Source: Micromonospora zamorensis (GTDB taxonomy: Bacteria; Actinomycetota; Actinomycetes; Mycobacteriales; Micromonosporaceae). Taken from it: DNA of 64,000 nucleotides. Position numbers and translations under genes: made by a program. Where the stretch lies: assembly GCF_900090275.1 (NCBI RefSeq), contig NZ_LT607755.1, forward strand, positions 5,642,001 through 5,706,000, in the 5' to 3' direction. The notes beneath the pieces are model-generated. The model was given only the letters and a program-made list of their open reading frames with translations. It had not been told where the DNA came from and did not search any database. Each line of letters opens with the position of its first letter. Positions within the stretch are counted from its first letter, which is position 1. Of the stretch, positions 18,693 to 27,943 are shown one piece after another.

Positions 18693-19214
18693 TCAAGGTG
18701 AGACCACCCCGCGCGGGGGCCACGGCGGTCGGGGCAGGTGCCGGTGTTGAGCCACACGCACCTCCCACTGGCTTCGGCGCCGCATCGCGTCCCGAACTGC
18801 CCGGTTGCGGTAGAACGTCTCGGGCGGGCGGGCCAGCCCGTAGATGTCCGCCCACCATTCGCCCGGCTCAGGGTCGAGAATGGTGTCGAGGTGCGACGGG
18901 TAGCGACGCTCCGCGCCGTTGTACGTGTCCTGCCAGTCCTGCATCGGTTTGAGCACCCGGCCGAACTCGTCCACCACGGCCAGCCGGCAGCCCAGCACAC
19001 CGATGATGCGCCGGAGCAGGACGATGCTCGGCACCATGCGGCCGGCCTCGATCCGACCAATGGTGGCATGGTGCACACCCGCCCACCGGGCCAGCTCGCG
19101 CTGGCTCAGGTCGGCGCGACGGCGGACCGCCCGGACGATACCGGCGGCGGGCCAGGGCGCGTCGGAAGGCTCGCTGAGCAGGACCGGCTCAGCTGAGGTT
19201 GACGAATCACTCAT
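18693..19214 (-). CDS. XRE-family helix-turn-helix regulator
   Basis: 173 aa. HTH_3 domain at residues about 22-75 (IVRAVRRRADLSQRELARWAGVHHATIGRIEAGR), then a C-terminal part with no recognised ligand domain but rich in Trp/Arg (PGEWWADIYGLARPPETFYRNR). Probably a single-gene transcription factor. Two DnaA-box-like words lie 52-80 nt upstream of its start. Confidence 0.82.
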   Translation of the reverse strand: MSDSSTSAEPVLLSEPSDAPWPAAGIVRAVRRRADLSQRELARWAGVHHATIGRIEAGRMVPSIVLLRRIIGVLGCRLAVVDEFGRVLKPMQDWQDTYNGAERRYPSHLDTILDPEPGEWWADIYGLARPPETFYRNRAVRDAMRRRSQWEVRVAQHRHLPRPPWPPRGVVSP

Positions 19215-19789
19215 GCCGCCACCGTCCCGCCTGGTGGAGCTGGCCGCAATCCCGCTTACCGTGCCTGTGGATAACCAGCTGACCTGTGGATATCGTCCAC
19301 GGCCGGCGGATCACTCTCCGTGCTCGCGGCACCAATTGCACCGCCACTACAGCGCGTCACGGGGCTTTACGCTGCTCCGTCGAGCAGCCCAGACCAGGCC
19401 AGACACGCCACCGGGCTGACCAGGGGAATCCCCAACCTCGCCAGCAGACACACCATCCCCCGCCCGCCCCCTTTGCTCTGCAGTTCAATATGCGCCGAGA
19501 GCGGAGGGTGAGCGTCGCCGTCGGGGGTGCAGAGCAAAGGCGGGAGGGGAGGTGGTGGTGGCGGCTCGTCAGATGGTTACGCTCCGCTAACCGTTATTGC
19601 CGGCAGGACCGCAGGCCGCAGGCCGGTCGGTCCGCAGGTCGGTCGGTCCACGAGCCGGTACGGCCGGGAAGCTCAACCGCGCCGCCCGCCGACGGGACAC
19701 GCGGTCAGGACGCGCCGGCCGTGCGCAAGCCGGTGCCGCGCCCGCCCCCGCACGCTAGGAAGACAGCGCGGTCAGAGTTGGACCTGGGG
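19215..19789. other. 575-bp intergenic region
   Basis: No convincing gene. It holds the XRE promoter side, two TGTGGATAa/t words (19266-19274, 19285-19293), and a CTTTGCTCTGCA inverted repeat (separate entry) that may end hemB transcription. The right third is GC-rich low-complexity sequence. Confidence 0.6.
19456..19551. repeat. CTTTGCTCTGCA inverted-repeat element
   Basis: Perfect 12-nt arms at 19471-19482 and 19528-19539, extended outward by C-rich and complementary G-rich flanks (cccgcccgcccc versus ggcgggaggggagg), with a 45-nt loop. It lies about 250 nt downstream of the hemB stop. The word looks like a recurrent Micromonospora intergenic repeat from memory. Confidence 0.6.
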
Positions 19790-20773
19790 TCAGTAGCGCT
19801 GGCGCAGCAGCCCGGCGGCCTCGACCGCCCAGTAGGTGAGGATGACCTGCGCGCCGGCCCGCTTGATCGAGGTGAGCGTCTCCAACATCACGCGCTCCCG
19901 GTCGATCCAGCCGTTCGCGGCGGCAGCCTCGACCATCGCGTACTCACCGGAGACCTGGTAGGCGGCGACCGGGACGTCCACCGCGGCCCGCACCGCCGAC
20001 ACCACGTCGAGGTAGGGCAGCGCCGGCTTGACCATCACCAGGTCGGCGCCCTCGGCGACGTCCAGCGCCACCTCACGCAGCGACTCGCGCAGGTTGGCCG
20101 GGTCCTGCTGGTAGGTGCGTCGGTCGCCCTCCAGCGCCGACTCCACCGCCTCCCGGAACGGGCCGTAGAAGGCGGAGGCGTACTTCACGGCGTACGCCAG
20201 CACGGCGACATCCTGGTGCCCGGCGGCGTCGAGCGCCCGGCGCACCACGCCGACCTGGCCGTCCATCATCCCGGACGGCCCGACCATGCCGGCCCCGGCG
20301 GCGGCCTGGGCCACCGCCATCTCGGCGTACGCGGCCAGGGTGGAGTCGTTGTCCACCTCGCCGTCGGGGGTGAGCAGGCCGCAGTGCCCGTGCGAGGTGA
20401 ACTCGTCCAGGCACAGGTCGCTCATCACCACCGTGTCGTCACCCACCTCGGCCACCACGTCGCGGATGGCGACGTTGAGGATGCCGTTCGGGTCGATGCC
20501 GCCGGAGCCGGTCGGGTCGCGCCGTTCCGGCACACCGAAGAGCATGATCCCGCCGACGCCGGCCTGGACCGCCTCGGCCGCCGCCTTGCGCAGCGAGTCC
20601 CGGGAGTGCTGGAGCACCCCCGGGAGCGAACCGATGGCCCGCGGCTCGGTCAGCCCTTCCTTGACGAACATCGGCACGACCAGCTCGGCCGGGTCGACTC
20701 GGGTCTCCGACACCAGCCGGCGGATCGCCGGGGTGCGGCGCAGCCGGCGGGGCCGGATCTCGGGGTACGACAT
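19790..20773 (-). CDS. hemB: delta-aminolevulinic acid dehydratase (porphobilinogen synthase)
   Basis: 327 aa; condenses two aminolevulinates to porphobilinogen. The metal-site motif is [14 protein letters not shown]. Active-site lysines lie in [14 protein letters not shown] and [19 protein letters not shown] precedes the ATG. Last gene of the minus-strand rex-hemA-hemC-hemD-hemB run, 20 nt after hemD. Confidence 0.96.
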   Translation of the reverse strand: MSYPEIRPRRLRRTPAIRRLVSETRVDPAELVVPMFVKEGLTEPRAIGSLPGVLQHSRDSLRKAAAEAVQAGVGGIMLFGVPERRDPTGSGGIDPNGILNVAIRDVVAEVGDDTVVMSDLCLDEFTSHGHCGLLTPDGEVDNDSTLAAYAEMAVAQAAAGAGMVGPSGMMDGQVGVVRRALDAAGHQDVAVLAYAVKYASAFYGPFREAVESALEGDRRTYQQDPANLRESLREVALDVAEGADLVMVKPALPYLDVVSAVRAAVDVPVAAYQVSGEYAMVEAAAANGWIDRERVMLETLTSIKRAGAQVILTYWAVEAAGLLRQRY

Positions 20774-20793
20774 GGAAGGGCCTCCTCGAACGA

Positions 20794-22374
20794 CTACCGG
20801 AAGCGCAGAGCGGTCGGGCCCTGCACCTTCGAGCCGCGGCGCTGCTTGGCCGGCATGGCAGCCAGCTTCTCGCGCAGCTCGACGGCGTAGGCGGCGAGCG
20901 CCTCCACCAGGTCGGGCACCGAGGCGTGTGGCGGCTGGACGTCGACCCGCAGGCCGAACTCCGTCGCGGTCTCCGCCGTCTTGGGCCCAATGACGGCAAC
21001 AACGGTCCGGGCGTGCGGCTTCCCGGCGATGCCGACCAGGTTGCGCACGGTGGAGGACGAGGTGAAGAGCACCGCGTCGAAGCCGCCCGACTTGATGGCG
21101 TCCCGGATCTCGGCGGGCGGCGGCGCGGCCCGCACCGTCCGGTACGCGGTCACGTCGTCGACCTCCCAGCCGCGCTCGGTGAGCCCGGCGGCGAGCGTCT
21201 CGGTGGCGATGTCGGCGCGCGGCAGCAGCACCCGGCCCACCGGGTCGAGGATCTCGTCGTGCGGGGAGAACTCGGCCAGCAGCCCTTCGGAAGACTGCTC
21301 CCCGGTGGGGATCAGCTCCGGCTGGATGCCGAACGCGCGGACCGCGTCCGCCGTCGCCTCACCGATGCAGGCGATCTTGACGCCGCCGAAGTGCCGGGCG
21401 TCGAGACCGTGCTCGGCGAACTTCTCCCAGACCGCGCGGACCGCATTTACCGAGGTGAAGATCACCCAGGCGTACCGGCCGTCGACCAGGCCCTTGACCG
21501 CACGCTCCATCTGCGCCGGGGTGCGCGGCGGCTCGACCGCGATGGTCGGCACCTCACACGGAATCGCCCCGTACGCGCGCAGTCGGGCGCTCATCACGCC
21601 GGCCTGCTCCTTGGTGCGGGGTACGAGCACCTTCCAGCCGTACAGCGGGCGGTTCTCCCACCAGCTCAGCTTGTCGCGCTGACCCACCCCGACACCGACG
21701 GTGAGCACCACCCGGCCGGTGAAGCCGAGCGCGGCGGCCACGAAGCTGTCCACTGTCGACGTGGTCGTGTACTGGGTCTCGCCGGTGCCGTCGCCGGTCA
21801 CGCCGACGCCGGTGGTGCCGTCGACCCCGGCGGCGAGCAGCCCGTCCCGGACGGCGGCGAGGTCACCGGCGTCCACGGCGAGCGCGAGCGAACCCCGGCC
21901 GACGGCCGTGGCCAGCGCCTCGAAGTCCAGTGTGCTGACGTCCTCGACGTCGGCAGCCGTCCGCACACCCGGCAGCGGCACACCGGCGTAGGTGGCCACA
22001 CCCTCGGCCTGGCCGACGCCGGGCACCACCTCGAAGTGGGCGGCGGTGCGGGCGACGGCCTGCACCTCCTTGACCACCGAGTCGTGGCCGAACGGGTCGC
22101 CGGCGACGAGGTGCACCGCGTTCAACCCGGAACGGGCCGCGGAGATCAGCACCTTCGCCACGTCCCCGGGCGCGCCCTCGGCCGGCGTGAACTCGGCATC
22201 GTCCCTGGCATCGGCACGAACGACGGCGAGCAACGACTCCGGGACTCCCCGGTCGTAGATCACCTGGTCGGCGTCGACCAGGGCGTCGTGTGCCCGACGG
22301 GTCAGCAGACCTGGGTCACCGGGGCCAGCCCCGACGAACGCGATACGGCCGACGGGCTTACGGGTGCGGGTCAT
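20794..22374 (-). CDS. hemD: uroporphyrinogen-III C-methyltransferase / uroporphyrinogen-III synthase fusion
   Basis: 526 aa fusion. Residues about 8-255 are a SUMT/CobA-type methyltransferase ([29 protein letters not shown]), and about 265-500 form HemD uroporphyrinogen-III synthase ([48 protein letters not shown]). It links the haem branch to sirohaem/cobalamin. The SUMT half looks shorter and less canonical after [13 protein letters not shown], so its methyltransferase activity is less certain. Its start overlaps the hemC stop by 4 nt. Confidence 0.92.
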   Translation of the reverse strand: MTRTRKPVGRIAFVGAGPGDPGLLTRRAHDALVDADQVIYDRGVPESLLAVVRADARDDAEFTPAEGAPGDVAKVLISAARSGLNAVHLVAGDPFGHDSVVKEVQAVARTAAHFEVVPGVGQAEGVATYAGVPLPGVRTAADVEDVSTLDFEALATAVGRGSLALAVDAGDLAAVRDGLLAAGVDGTTGVGVTGDGTGETQYTTTSTVDSFVAAALGFTGRVVLTVGVGVGQRDKLSWWENRPLYGWKVLVPRTKEQAGVMSARLRAYGAIPCEVPTIAVEPPRTPAQMERAVKGLVDGRYAWVIFTSVNAVRAVWEKFAEHGLDARHFGGVKIACIGEATADAVRAFGIQPELIPTGEQSSEGLLAEFSPHDEILDPVGRVLLPRADIATETLAAGLTERGWEVDDVTAYRTVRAAPPPAEIRDAIKSGGFDAVLFTSSSTVRNLVGIAGKPHARTVVAVIGPKTAETATEFGLRVDVQPPHASVPDLVEALAAYAVELREKLAAMPAKQRRGSKVQGPTALRFR

Positions 22375-23339
22375 TCTGTGCTCCCAAATTGCTGGGTCCC
22401 CGGGCCGGTGTGTCCTTCGTGGCCGAGGATCGAGTCGGCGCCGAGGTCGAGGAGTTCGGCGGCGAGTGCCTTACCGATCTCCGCCGCGTCGGCGGGCGTT
22501 CCGGTGCGGGACAGCCGGAGGTCACGAGTGCCGTCCGGGCTGATCACCGCCCCGCGCAGGTAGATCTCATCGCCGTCGTCACCTTCGGCGAGTTCGGCGT
22601 AGGCGGCGACGGGTGCACTGCACCCGGCCTCCAAGGTCGCCAGCAACGCGCGTTCCGCGGTGACCGCGGCGCGCGACGGTGCGTGGTCGAGCAGCGCGAG
22701 CAGCTCGACCAGGTCCTGGTCATCGACCCGGCACTCGACCGCCAGCGCACCCTGGGCGGGTGCGGGCAGCATGAGCATCGGGTCGAGGGTCTCGGTGATC
22801 GTGTCGGTCCGACCGATCCGGGCCAGCCCGGCCCGGGCCAGCACGACCGCGTCGAGGTCGGCCTCGGGGCCGAGCACCCGCGCCAGGCGGGTGTCGATGT
22901 TGCCGCGGATCGGGGTGACCTCCAGTTGCAGCCCGAGGGCGTGCAGCTGGGCGATACGGCGCAGCGCGCCGGTGCCCACTGTGGCACCGGGCGGCAGCTC
23001 GGCGAGCGTCCGCCCGCCCTGGGCGATCAGCGCGTCGCGCGGGTCCTGTCGGGCCGGCACCGCCGCGATGTGCAGCCCGGCGGCGGCGGCCGTGGGCAGA
23101 TCCTTGTAGGAGTGCACCGCGAAGTCGATCGTCCTGGCGGTCAGCGCGTCGCGCAGCGCGGAGACGAACACCCCGACGCCGAGCCGGTGCACCGGCGCGT
23201 TGGAGCGGTCGCCAGCGGTGATCACCTCCACCAGCTCGACCGGGCGGCCGGTGGCGGCGGTCAACGCCTCGGCGATCTGGCTGGACTGGGCCATCGCCAG
23301 GGCGCTGCCCCGGGTGCCGAGGCGCAGGGGGGCGGTCAT
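22371..23339 (-). CDS. hemC: porphobilinogen deaminase (hydroxymethylbilane synthase)
   Basis: 322 aa. Starts LRLGTRGSALAMAQS; the dipyrromethane-cofactor Cys is in LLATLEAGCSAPVAAYA; catalytic Asp region DFAVHSYKDLPT. It polymerises four porphobilinogens. It overlaps hemA upstream and hemD downstream by 4 nt each, so the three are translationally coupled. Confidence 0.96.
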   Translation of the reverse strand: MTAPLRLGTRGSALAMAQSSQIAEALTAATGRPVELVEVITAGDRSNAPVHRLGVGVFVSALRDALTARTIDFAVHSYKDLPTAAAAGLHIAAVPARQDPRDALIAQGGRTLAELPPGATVGTGALRRIAQLHALGLQLEVTPIRGNIDTRLARVLGPEADLDAVVLARAGLARIGRTDTITETLDPMLMLPAPAQGALAVECRVDDQDLVELLALLDHAPSRAAVTAERALLATLEAGCSAPVAAYAELAEGDDGDEIYLRGAVISPDGTRDLRLSRTGTPADAAEIGKALAAELLDLGADSILGHEGHTGPGTQQFGSTE

Positions 23340-24733
23340 CGCGCACCTCCGGTGGGCGGGGTCGGCTCGGTGGCGTCGGCTCCGGACACCGGGTCGGTGC
23401 CGAGCAGTGCCGCGCCGAGGTCGGGGGTCAGCACGTCCGGGACGGTGTCCACCGGAGAGGTCTGCGGGACCTCGAGGTCGAACAGCTCGCGCAGCAGGGC
23501 CGCGTACTGGTCGCCGCCGGGCTCCGCGGCCAACTGGCGCACCTTGACGGTGGGCTGGTGCAGCAGTCGCTGCACCACCCGGTGCACGGTGCGGGCCACC
23601 TCGGCCCGCAGGTCGTCGCCGAGGTCGGGGCGGCGCTGGGCGAGCCGGCGCAGCTCGGCGGTGACCACGTCGTCGGCCCGGCCGCGCAGCGCGGCGACGG
23701 TGGGTGCCACGTCGGCGCCGCGCAGCCAGGTGAGGAAGCCCTCCACCTCGGCCAGCACGATCCGTTCGACGGCGGCGGCGTCGGCAGCCGCCGGACCGTC
23801 GGCGAGCAGCGCTGCCATCCGGTCGATGTCGATCACCTCGACGCCGGGCAGCTCGGCGACACCATCCTCGACGTCGCGCGGGACGGCCAGGTCGAGCAGG
23901 ACCAGCGGGCCCCGGGCCGGGTCCCGCTCGGCCAGCGCCGCGCTGACCACCGGACGGGTGAGGACCGGTTCGGTGGACGCGGTGGCGGCCACTACGATGT
24001 CCACTGTGGAGAGGGTGTTGGCCAGCTCGGTCATCGGCGCCGCACTCGCCCCGTACGACTCGGCGAGCCGGACGGCCCGGTCGGCGCCCCGGTTGCTGAC
24101 GGTGAGGGGCCCGGCGCCCAGCCGGGACAGCGTGGCCACCCCGAGCGAGCCCATCGCGCCGGCACCGACCACCAGGGCCGGGTGGCCGGCGAGGTCGCCG
24201 TCGAGGTGCCCGGCGGCCAGCTCCAGCGCTGCGGTGACGACGCTCTGGCCGGCCCGGTCGATGCCGGTCTCGGCGTGGGCCCGCTTGCCGACCCGCAACG
24301 CCTGCTGCATCAGCTCGTGCAGCAGCCGGCCGGCCGAGTCGGCGCCAGTGGCCCAGTGGTACGCGTCGCGCAGCTGCCCGAGGATCTGCGCCTCACCGAC
24401 GACCATCGAGTCCAGGCCGGTGGCGACCCGGAAGACGTGGTCGACGGCGGCGGTGTCGTAGTGCACGTACAGGTGGCTGGCGAGCGCCGCCGGCGGACTG
24501 CCGGCCTGCTCGGCCAGGACGGCGCAGACGTCGCCGAGCCCGCCGTGGAAACCGGACACGGCGGCGTAGACCTCCACCCGGTTGCAGGTGGAGACGATCA
24601 CCGCCTCGGCCACGTACGGCTGGGCGATCAGGCGGTCCAGGGTGCGGGTCAGGTCGGCGGGGGGCACAGCCAGCTGCTCCAGCGTGGCGACCGGGGCGGT
24701 CCGATAGGACGCGCCGACGACGAGCAGTTTCAC
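23336..24733 (-). CDS. hemA: glutamyl-tRNA reductase
   Basis: 465 aa; first committed step of the C5 haem pathway (glutamyl-tRNA to glutamate-1-semialdehyde, NADPH). Catalytic Cys in VSTCNRVEVYA; NADPH site ALVVGAGAMGSLG; C-terminal dimerisation helix. The start is GTG at 24733, which overlaps the rex TGA (GTGA) and gives KLLVVGASYRTAPV. A longer upstream reading to 24919 lies inside rex and is rejected. Confidence 0.95.
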   Translation of the reverse strand: MKLLVVGASYRTAPVATLEQLAVPPADLTRTLDRLIAQPYVAEAVIVSTCNRVEVYAAVSGFHGGLGDVCAVLAEQAGSPPAALASHLYVHYDTAAVDHVFRVATGLDSMVVGEAQILGQLRDAYHWATGADSAGRLLHELMQQALRVGKRAHAETGIDRAGQSVVTAALELAAGHLDGDLAGHPALVVGAGAMGSLGVATLSRLGAGPLTVSNRGADRAVRLAESYGASAAPMTELANTLSTVDIVVAATASTEPVLTRPVVSAALAERDPARGPLVLLDLAVPRDVEDGVAELPGVEVIDIDRMAALLADGPAAADAAAVERIVLAEVEGFLTWLRGADVAPTVAALRGRADDVVTAELRRLAQRRPDLGDDLRAEVARTVHRVVQRLLHQPTVKVRQLAAEPGGDQYAALLRELFDLEVPQTSPVDTVPDVLTPDLGAALLGTDPVSGADATEPTPPTGGAR

Positions 24734-25500
24734 GTGCCGATCGCCTCCTGGGTGTCGGTGGCCGCGAACCCGCCCGGCAGGGCGGTGAGAGCGGACCCGC
24801 CGGTGGCGGGCAGCGCGGTCAGCGATGCCTTGCGGTGCTCGTGGAAGGACAGAATCTGCAGCTCGATGGCGAGGTCGACCTTGCGTAGGTCGACCCCCTC
24901 CGGAACCGAGAGTACGCACGGTGCGAAGTTGAGGATGCTCGTCACACCGACGGCGACCAGTTGGTCGGCGACCTGCTGGGCGGCTGCGGCCGGGGTGGCG
25001 ATCACGCCGATCGCCAGGGATTCCTCCGCGGCGACCGTCGGCAGGTCGTCGACATGCCGGACAACCAGGCCGTTGATCTCCTCACCGACCCGGGAGGGAT
25101 CGGCGTCGAGCAGTGCGGCGATCCGGAAGCCCCGGCTCGCGAAGCCGTCGTAGCCGGCCAGGGCGTGACCGAGATTACCCACGCCGACCAGGGCGACCGC
25201 CCGGCGTTGAGTGAGCCCGAGCACAAACTCGATCTGCTCGATCAGCAGCGCGACGTCGTAGCCGACGCCCCGGGTGCCGTACGAGCCGAGGTGGGAGAGG
25301 TCCTTGCGGAGCTTGGCGGAGTTGACACCGGCGGCGGCGGAGAGGCCCTCGCTGGAGACAGTCTCGTGCCCGGTGTCGGCGAGGTTGTGCAGCGCGCGCA
25401 GGTACTCCGGGAGCCGAGCGACGGTCGCCTCGGGCAGATCCGGTAGCGCCGGTACGGCACCGGCGCGGCCGGGCGCGCCTGGGTGACGGTGCTGACTCAT
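24730..25500 (-). CDS. rex: redox-sensing transcriptional repressor Rex
   Basis: 256 aa. N-terminal winged helix (LPEYLRALHNLADTGHETVSSEGLSAAAGVNSAKLRKDLSHLGSYG region), then a Rossmann NAD(H) domain with VALVGVGNLGHALAGY. Rex leaves its operators when NADH/NAD rises. ATG 25500 begins the conserved protein; longer readings run into the promoter. The 4-nt overlap with hemA and the operator upstream imply autoregulation of the whole haem operon. Confidence 0.95.
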   Translation of the reverse strand: MSQHRHPGAPGRAGAVPALPDLPEATVARLPEYLRALHNLADTGHETVSSEGLSAAAGVNSAKLRKDLSHLGSYGTRGVGYDVALLIEQIEFVLGLTQRRAVALVGVGNLGHALAGYDGFASRGFRIAALLDADPSRVGEEINGLVVRHVDDLPTVAAEESLAIGVIATPAAAAQQVADQLVAVGVTSILNFAPCVLSVPEGVDLRKVDLAIELQILSFHEHRKASLTALPATGGSALTALPGGFAATDTQEAIGT

Positions 25501-25619
25501 GAGACTCCGTGCGGTGCGATCCTCGGCCAACTCCGCTGGTCGGCCGCTTATGGACTCCCGCTGGCGACCGAGATTGCCGGCTGTGCTAGCAGGGCGCGTC
25601 GGAGTCACAGAGTAGGCGC

Positions 25620-25637
25620 TTGTGAAGACGTGCACAA
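25620..25637. promoter_or_regulatory. Rex operator (ROP)
   Basis: TTGTGAAGACGTGCACAA matches the actinobacterial Rex site TTGTGAA-N4-TTCACAA at 13 of 14 fixed positions. It lies 120 nt upstream of the rex start. Confidence 0.88.
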
Positions 25638-25859
25638 ATCGCGATCTTGCCGCTGCGCCACGCAACCTCACCAGCACCTCCATTCCGCAAGATCGATCCG
25701 ACGGGCCTCCGCTCACGCCACCCGGGCGATTATTGCTCAATCCCGACTTCTCTGACCAATCCCGCGCCGAGCCTCACAGGGACCGTCCCCCCAGGTGGTA
25801 GGGGCAGCACTACGGGGGAGAGGCAGGGCTTCGGGATGGGGACCCGAAGCCCGAATGCC

Positions 25860-25865
25860 TAGCCT
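25860..25865 (+). promoter_or_regulatory. -10 hexamer TAGCCT, leaderless kinase gene
   Basis: TAGCCT plus 7 nt leads to ATG 25873, supporting that start over upstream in-frame codons. Confidence 0.6.
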
Positions 25866-25872
25866 TTTGGGC

Positions 25873-27177
25873 ATGACCGCCGTTGCCGCCACCAGCGACC
25901 AACCGACGCTGGCACCGAGCATCCCCCGCCAACTCTTCGTCGACTCCGGGTACGTGCTGCTCGGCCTGCCCCTGGCGGTGGCCAGCTTCGTGGTCCTCAT
26001 CGTCGGCACCGCGGTCGGCATCGGCCTGGTGGTGACGGTGGTCGGCCTGCCGATCCTCAGCGGCACCCTGTACGCCGCCCGTGGGCTCGCCGACATCGAG
26101 CGGCTGCGGCTGCCCGCGGTGCTCCGGCAGCCCCGGATCCGGCCGCACTACCGGCTGCCCGAGGCGGGCGCGAACGCCTGGCGGCGGATCTTCGTGCCGA
26201 TGCGGGACGCCCAGTCCTGGCTCGACCTGGCGCACGGCATCCTGCGGCTGATCGCGGCGGCCGGCACCTTCGTGGTGGCCCTGGTGTGGTGGGCGGGAGC
26301 GATCGCCGGCTCGCTGTACTGGGCCTACGACTGGGCCCTTCCCCGAGCCGACGGCGAGGGTGACAAGGACCTGGCCCAACTGCTCGGCCTGGGCGACTCG
26401 ACCACCGCCCGAATCGGCCTGAACACCGCGATCGGGGTGTTCTTCCTGATCACCCTGCCGATCGTGATCCGGGGTTGCGCGCTTCTCCAGGCCAGCTTCG
26501 CCAAGGCCATGCTGACCGGGGTGGCCGAGATGCGCGACCGGATCACAGTGCTGGAGGAGCAGAAACGGGCCGCCGTGTCCGCCGAGGCGTCCGCGCTGCG
26601 CCGGTTGGAACGCGACATCCACGACGGCCCCCAGCAGCGCCTGGTCCGCCTGGCGATGGACCTCAGCCGGGCCCGGATGCAGCTCGCGTCCGACCCGGAG
26701 GCGGCCGGCCGGACCATCGACGAGGCGGTCACCCAGACCCGGGACACGCTGGCCGAGCTGCGGGCGCTGTCCCGGGGCATCGCCCCGCCGATCCTGGTCG
26801 ACCGGGGCCTGCCCAGCGCCCTGGCCGCGATCGCCGCGCGTGGGCTGATCCCGATCGAGCTCCAGGTGGATCCGCAGCTCGGCACGCCGGGCGGGCGGCT
26901 CGACCCGGCGGTGGAGAACACCGCGTACTTCGTGGTGTCCGAGGCGCTGACCAACGTCGCCAAGCACGCCCGAGCCACCGAGGCCGTGGTGGCCGTCGCC
27001 CGGCAGGGCACCCACCTCCAGGTGCGGGTGGGCGACGACGGTCAGGGCGGCGCACACCTGGCCAAGGGGCACGGGCTGGCTGGCATCGCCGACCGGGTCC
27101 GGGCCGCCGGCGGTGAACTGGTGGTGGTCAGCCCGGCCGGCGGCCCCACCGAGATCCGCGCTGAGCTTCCCCTGTGA
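25873..27177 (+). CDS. NarL-type sensor histidine kinase
   Basis: 434 aa. The N-terminal 'Sensor' domain has four hydrophobic segments (GYVLLGLPLAVASFVVLIVG; a later segment FVVALVWWAGAIAG). HisKA_3 carries phospho-acceptor His in RRLERDIHDGPQQRLVRLAMDL. The HATPase domain is ENTAYFVVSEALTNVAKHA, ending GHGLAGIADRVRAAGGEL. Its partner is the LuxR-type regulator 55 nt downstream. Signal unknown. Its TGA is the first base triplet of dispersed repeat copy 1. Confidence 0.92.
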   Translation: MTAVAATSDQPTLAPSIPRQLFVDSGYVLLGLPLAVASFVVLIVGTAVGIGLVVTVVGLPILSGTLYAARGLADIERLRLPAVLRQPRIRPHYRLPEAGANAWRRIFVPMRDAQSWLDLAHGILRLIAAAGTFVVALVWWAGAIAGSLYWAYDWALPRADGEGDKDLAQLLGLGDSTTARIGLNTAIGVFFLITLPIVIRGCALLQASFAKAMLTGVAEMRDRITVLEEQKRAAVSAEASALRRLERDIHDGPQQRLVRLAMDLSRARMQLASDPEAAGRTIDEAVTQTRDTLAELRALSRGIAPPILVDRGLPSALAAIAARGLIPIELQVDPQLGTPGGRLDPAVENTAYFVVSEALTNVAKHARATEAVVAVARQGTHLQVRVGDDGQGGAHLAKGHGLAGIADRVRAAGGELVVVSPAGGPTEIRAELPL

Positions 27178-27225
27178 GCGCGAGGAGTGAGCCGGGTTTA
27201 CGAGCCCCGCAGTCGCGAACGAAGG
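27174..27225 (+). repeat. dispersed intergenic repeat, copy 1
   Basis: Begins GTGAGCGCGAGGAGTGAGCC and ends GAGCCCCGCAGTCGCGAAC. The TGA is the kinase stop codon. It fills the space before the response-regulator ribosome site. Confidence 0.75.
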
Positions 27226-27232
27226 AGATGCT

Positions 27233-27943
27233 GTGATCAGTCCCGCGCCGCGCCCCCACTACGGGCCGGACGTGGTAGACAACACAGCCATGCGCATCGT
27301 GATCGCGGACGACGCCGTCCTGCTCCGGGAGGGGCTGGTCCGGCTGCTCACCGAGAGCGGCCACCAGGTGGTGGCCGCCGTCGGCGACGGCGACGCGCTG
27401 GTCGAGGCGGTGGTGGAGCACCGCCCGGACGTGTCGATCGTCGACGTCCGGATGCCGCCGTCGCACACCGACGAGGGGCTGCGGGCAGCGGTGGAGGCAC
27501 GCCGGTTGGTGCCGCGTACCCCGATCCTGGTGCTCTCCCAGTACGTCGAGGTCTCGTACGCCGATGATCTGCTCGCCACCACCGGCGGTGCCGGCGGCGG
27601 GATCGGCTACCTGCTCAAGGACCGGGTGGCCGCGATCGACGAGTTCCTGGACGCGCTGCGCAGGGTGGCGGCCGGCGGCACGGTGCTCGACCCGGAGGTG
27701 GTCGGTCAGCTCTTTGCCCGGCGCCGCCGCGACGACCCGCTGAGCGAGCTGACTCCCCGCGAACGCGAGGTGCTCGCCCTGATGGCCGAGGGCCGCTCGA
27801 ACACCGCCATCGCCCGTTCCCTGGTGGTCAGCGACGGCGCGGTGGAGAAGCACGTGCGCAACATCTTCACCAAGCTCACCCTGCCGCCCGACACCGAGCA
27901 GCACCGGCGGGTGCTGGCCGTCCTCACCTACCTGCGGAACTGA
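27233..27943 (+). CDS. LuxR/NarL-family response regulator
   Basis: 236 aa. Receiver domain: acidic pair in IVIADDAVLLREG, phospho-Asp in VSIVDVRMPP, Lys in YLLKDRV. C-terminal LuxR HTH: LTPREREVLALMAEGRSNTAIARSLVVSDGAVEKHVRN. The GTG start at 27233 has AAGGAG 7 nt before it; an internal ATG at 27290 (MRIVIADD) lacks a site but matches the family's usual length. Its end overlaps the convergent HAD gene by 20 nt. Confidence 0.92.
   Translation: MISPAPRPHYGPDVVDNTAMRIVIADDAVLLREGLVRLLTESGHQVVAAVGDGDALVEAVVEHRPDVSIVDVRMPPSHTDEGLRAAVEARRLVPRTPILVLSQYVEVSYADDLLATTGGAGGGIGYLLKDRVAAIDEFLDALRRVAAGGTVLDPEVVGQLFARRRRDDPLSELTPREREVLALMAEGRSNTAIARSLVVSDGAVEKHVRNIFTKLTLPPDTEQHRRVLAVLTYLRN

Larger units (their letters stand above)
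25501..25872. other. 372-bp divergent promoter region, rex / sensor kinase
   Basis: Contains the Rex operator at 25620-25637 and, at its right end, the kinase -10 hexamer. No gene is seen; short readings here lack codon bias. Confidence 0.65.

Noticed and set aside
19266..19294. Replication origin
   Set aside because: Only two DnaA-like boxes, no dnaA/dnaN nearby, no AT-rich unwinding region.
19440..19790. Small coding ORFs between the XRE gene and hemB
   Set aside because: No ribosome site, no codon bias, and they cross the CTTTGCTCTGCA palindrome.
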